Source: an uncultured Pirellulaceae bacterium
GTDB lineage: Bacteria > Planctomycetota > Planctomycetia > Pirellulales > Pirellulaceae
Direction: 5' to 3'
Length of the DNA: 32,941 nt
NCBI GenBank assembly: GCA_905480545.1
Contig: CAJQQR010000279.1
Coordinates: forward strand, 1-32,941
Position numbers and translations under genes: made by a program. The notes under the pieces were generated by a model. That model saw only the letters and a program-made list of their open reading frames with translations. It made no database searches and was not told where the DNA came from. Positions 32,770-32,941 of this stretch are shown here, piece after piece (the first letter of the stretch is position 1; each line of letters starts with the position of its first letter).

Positions 32770-32941
32770 CTACCAGATTTCGATTCCGATTTCCAGATTG
32801 ACACCCAGTTTTGCCGCAACGTTGTCTTTTATTTCATTAATGAATTCGACAGCATTTTCGCTGGTTGCGCCGGGGTCGGCGATTAGGAAATTTGCGTTTT
32901 TCTGATCCAAGCGTAGGCCGCCCTTCAATAATTGCTTCTGT
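32770..32941 (-). CDS. murB: MurB, UDP-N-acetylenolpyruvoylglucosamine reductase (C-terminal end)
   Basis: The last 56 codons of a gene that enters from beyond the window and ends at TAG 32770-32772. The peptide LLKGGLRLDQKNANFLIADP, then GATSENAVEFINEI and LGVNLEIGIEIW, fits the MurB C-terminus: 'GlKG..G.A..s..HaNFivN.g.At..dv..L...V...V...fGv.Le.Ev'. MurB reduces enolpyruvyl-UDP-GlcNAc to UDP-MurNAc in peptidoglycan synthesis, in the cytoplasm, using FAD and NADPH. Its presence agrees with planctomycetes having peptidoglycan. The partial length is the only limit on the call. Confidence 0.8.
   Translation of the reverse strand, partial: QKQLLKGGLRLDQKNANFLIADPGATSENAVEFINEIKDNVAAKLGVNLEIGIEIW

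Noticed and set aside
32720-32905. A 61-codon plus-strand open frame near the right edge
   Set aside because: It runs antisense to the murB 3' end, which matches a known family in the opposite strand.

Overview
The window looks like chromosomal DNA of a planctomycete, most probably of the Pirellulales. The evidence is the gene content: a DUF1501 protein with a Tat signal, a prepilin-like DUF1559 protein next to a small lipoprotein, a CRTAC1/ASPIC-UnbV protein with a TPR partner, a secreted sulfatase, DUF3179, and a 1673-residue PVC-type haem-binding multidomain protein. Base composition is moderate. I see no phage, insertion sequence, CRISPR array, tRNA or rRNA. The genus cannot be fixed from the sequence alone.

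Layout. 1-3.5 kb (+): a sugar phosphate isomerase/epimerase-like TIM barrel, a membrane-anchored SRPBCC protein and a DUF1501 protein. 3.5-7.6 kb (-): sulfatase, DUF3179 protein and a cysteine-rich secreted protein in one direction; the DUF3179 signal peptide is built from a 15-bp tandem repeat. 7.8-10.95 kb (-): a TPR membrane protein overlapping a CRTAC1 lipoprotein by ATGA. 11.0-12.75 kb (-): a lipoprotein and a DUF1559 protein with a recognisable promoter and a strong terminator. 13.5-14.4 kb (+): a GNAT acetyltransferase. 14.67-21.0 kb (+): a flagellar export operon. 21.2-25.7 kb (-): HtrA-like protease, histone-deacetylase-like protein and aspartyl-tRNA synthetase. 26-27.3 kb (-): a Tat-exported TolB-like propeller protein. 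27.6-32.65 kb (+): the giant PVC protein, closed by a bidirectional terminator against the 3' end of murB (-).

The most unusual region is the export operon. Its order is a sigma-54-activator-like fragment, fliF, a stand-alone FliG N-terminal domain, fliO, fliP, fliQ, fliR and an FlhB that stops before the NPTH autocleavage domain. The membrane gate is complete, but the FliG torque domains and the FlhB substrate-switch domain are absent here. That suggests a split or reduced flagellar export apparatus. A 13-bp tandem repeat at the fliO/fliP junction has copied the fliP start codon four times, giving three seven-codon decoy reading frames ahead of fliP.

A second theme is short tandem duplication at gene edges: 17 bp, 16 of 22 bp, 15 bp, 13 bp, 22 bp and 6 bp units are all present. 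Several sit on start regions, signal peptides, C-termini or terminator regions, so they could vary expression or export without breaking a gene.
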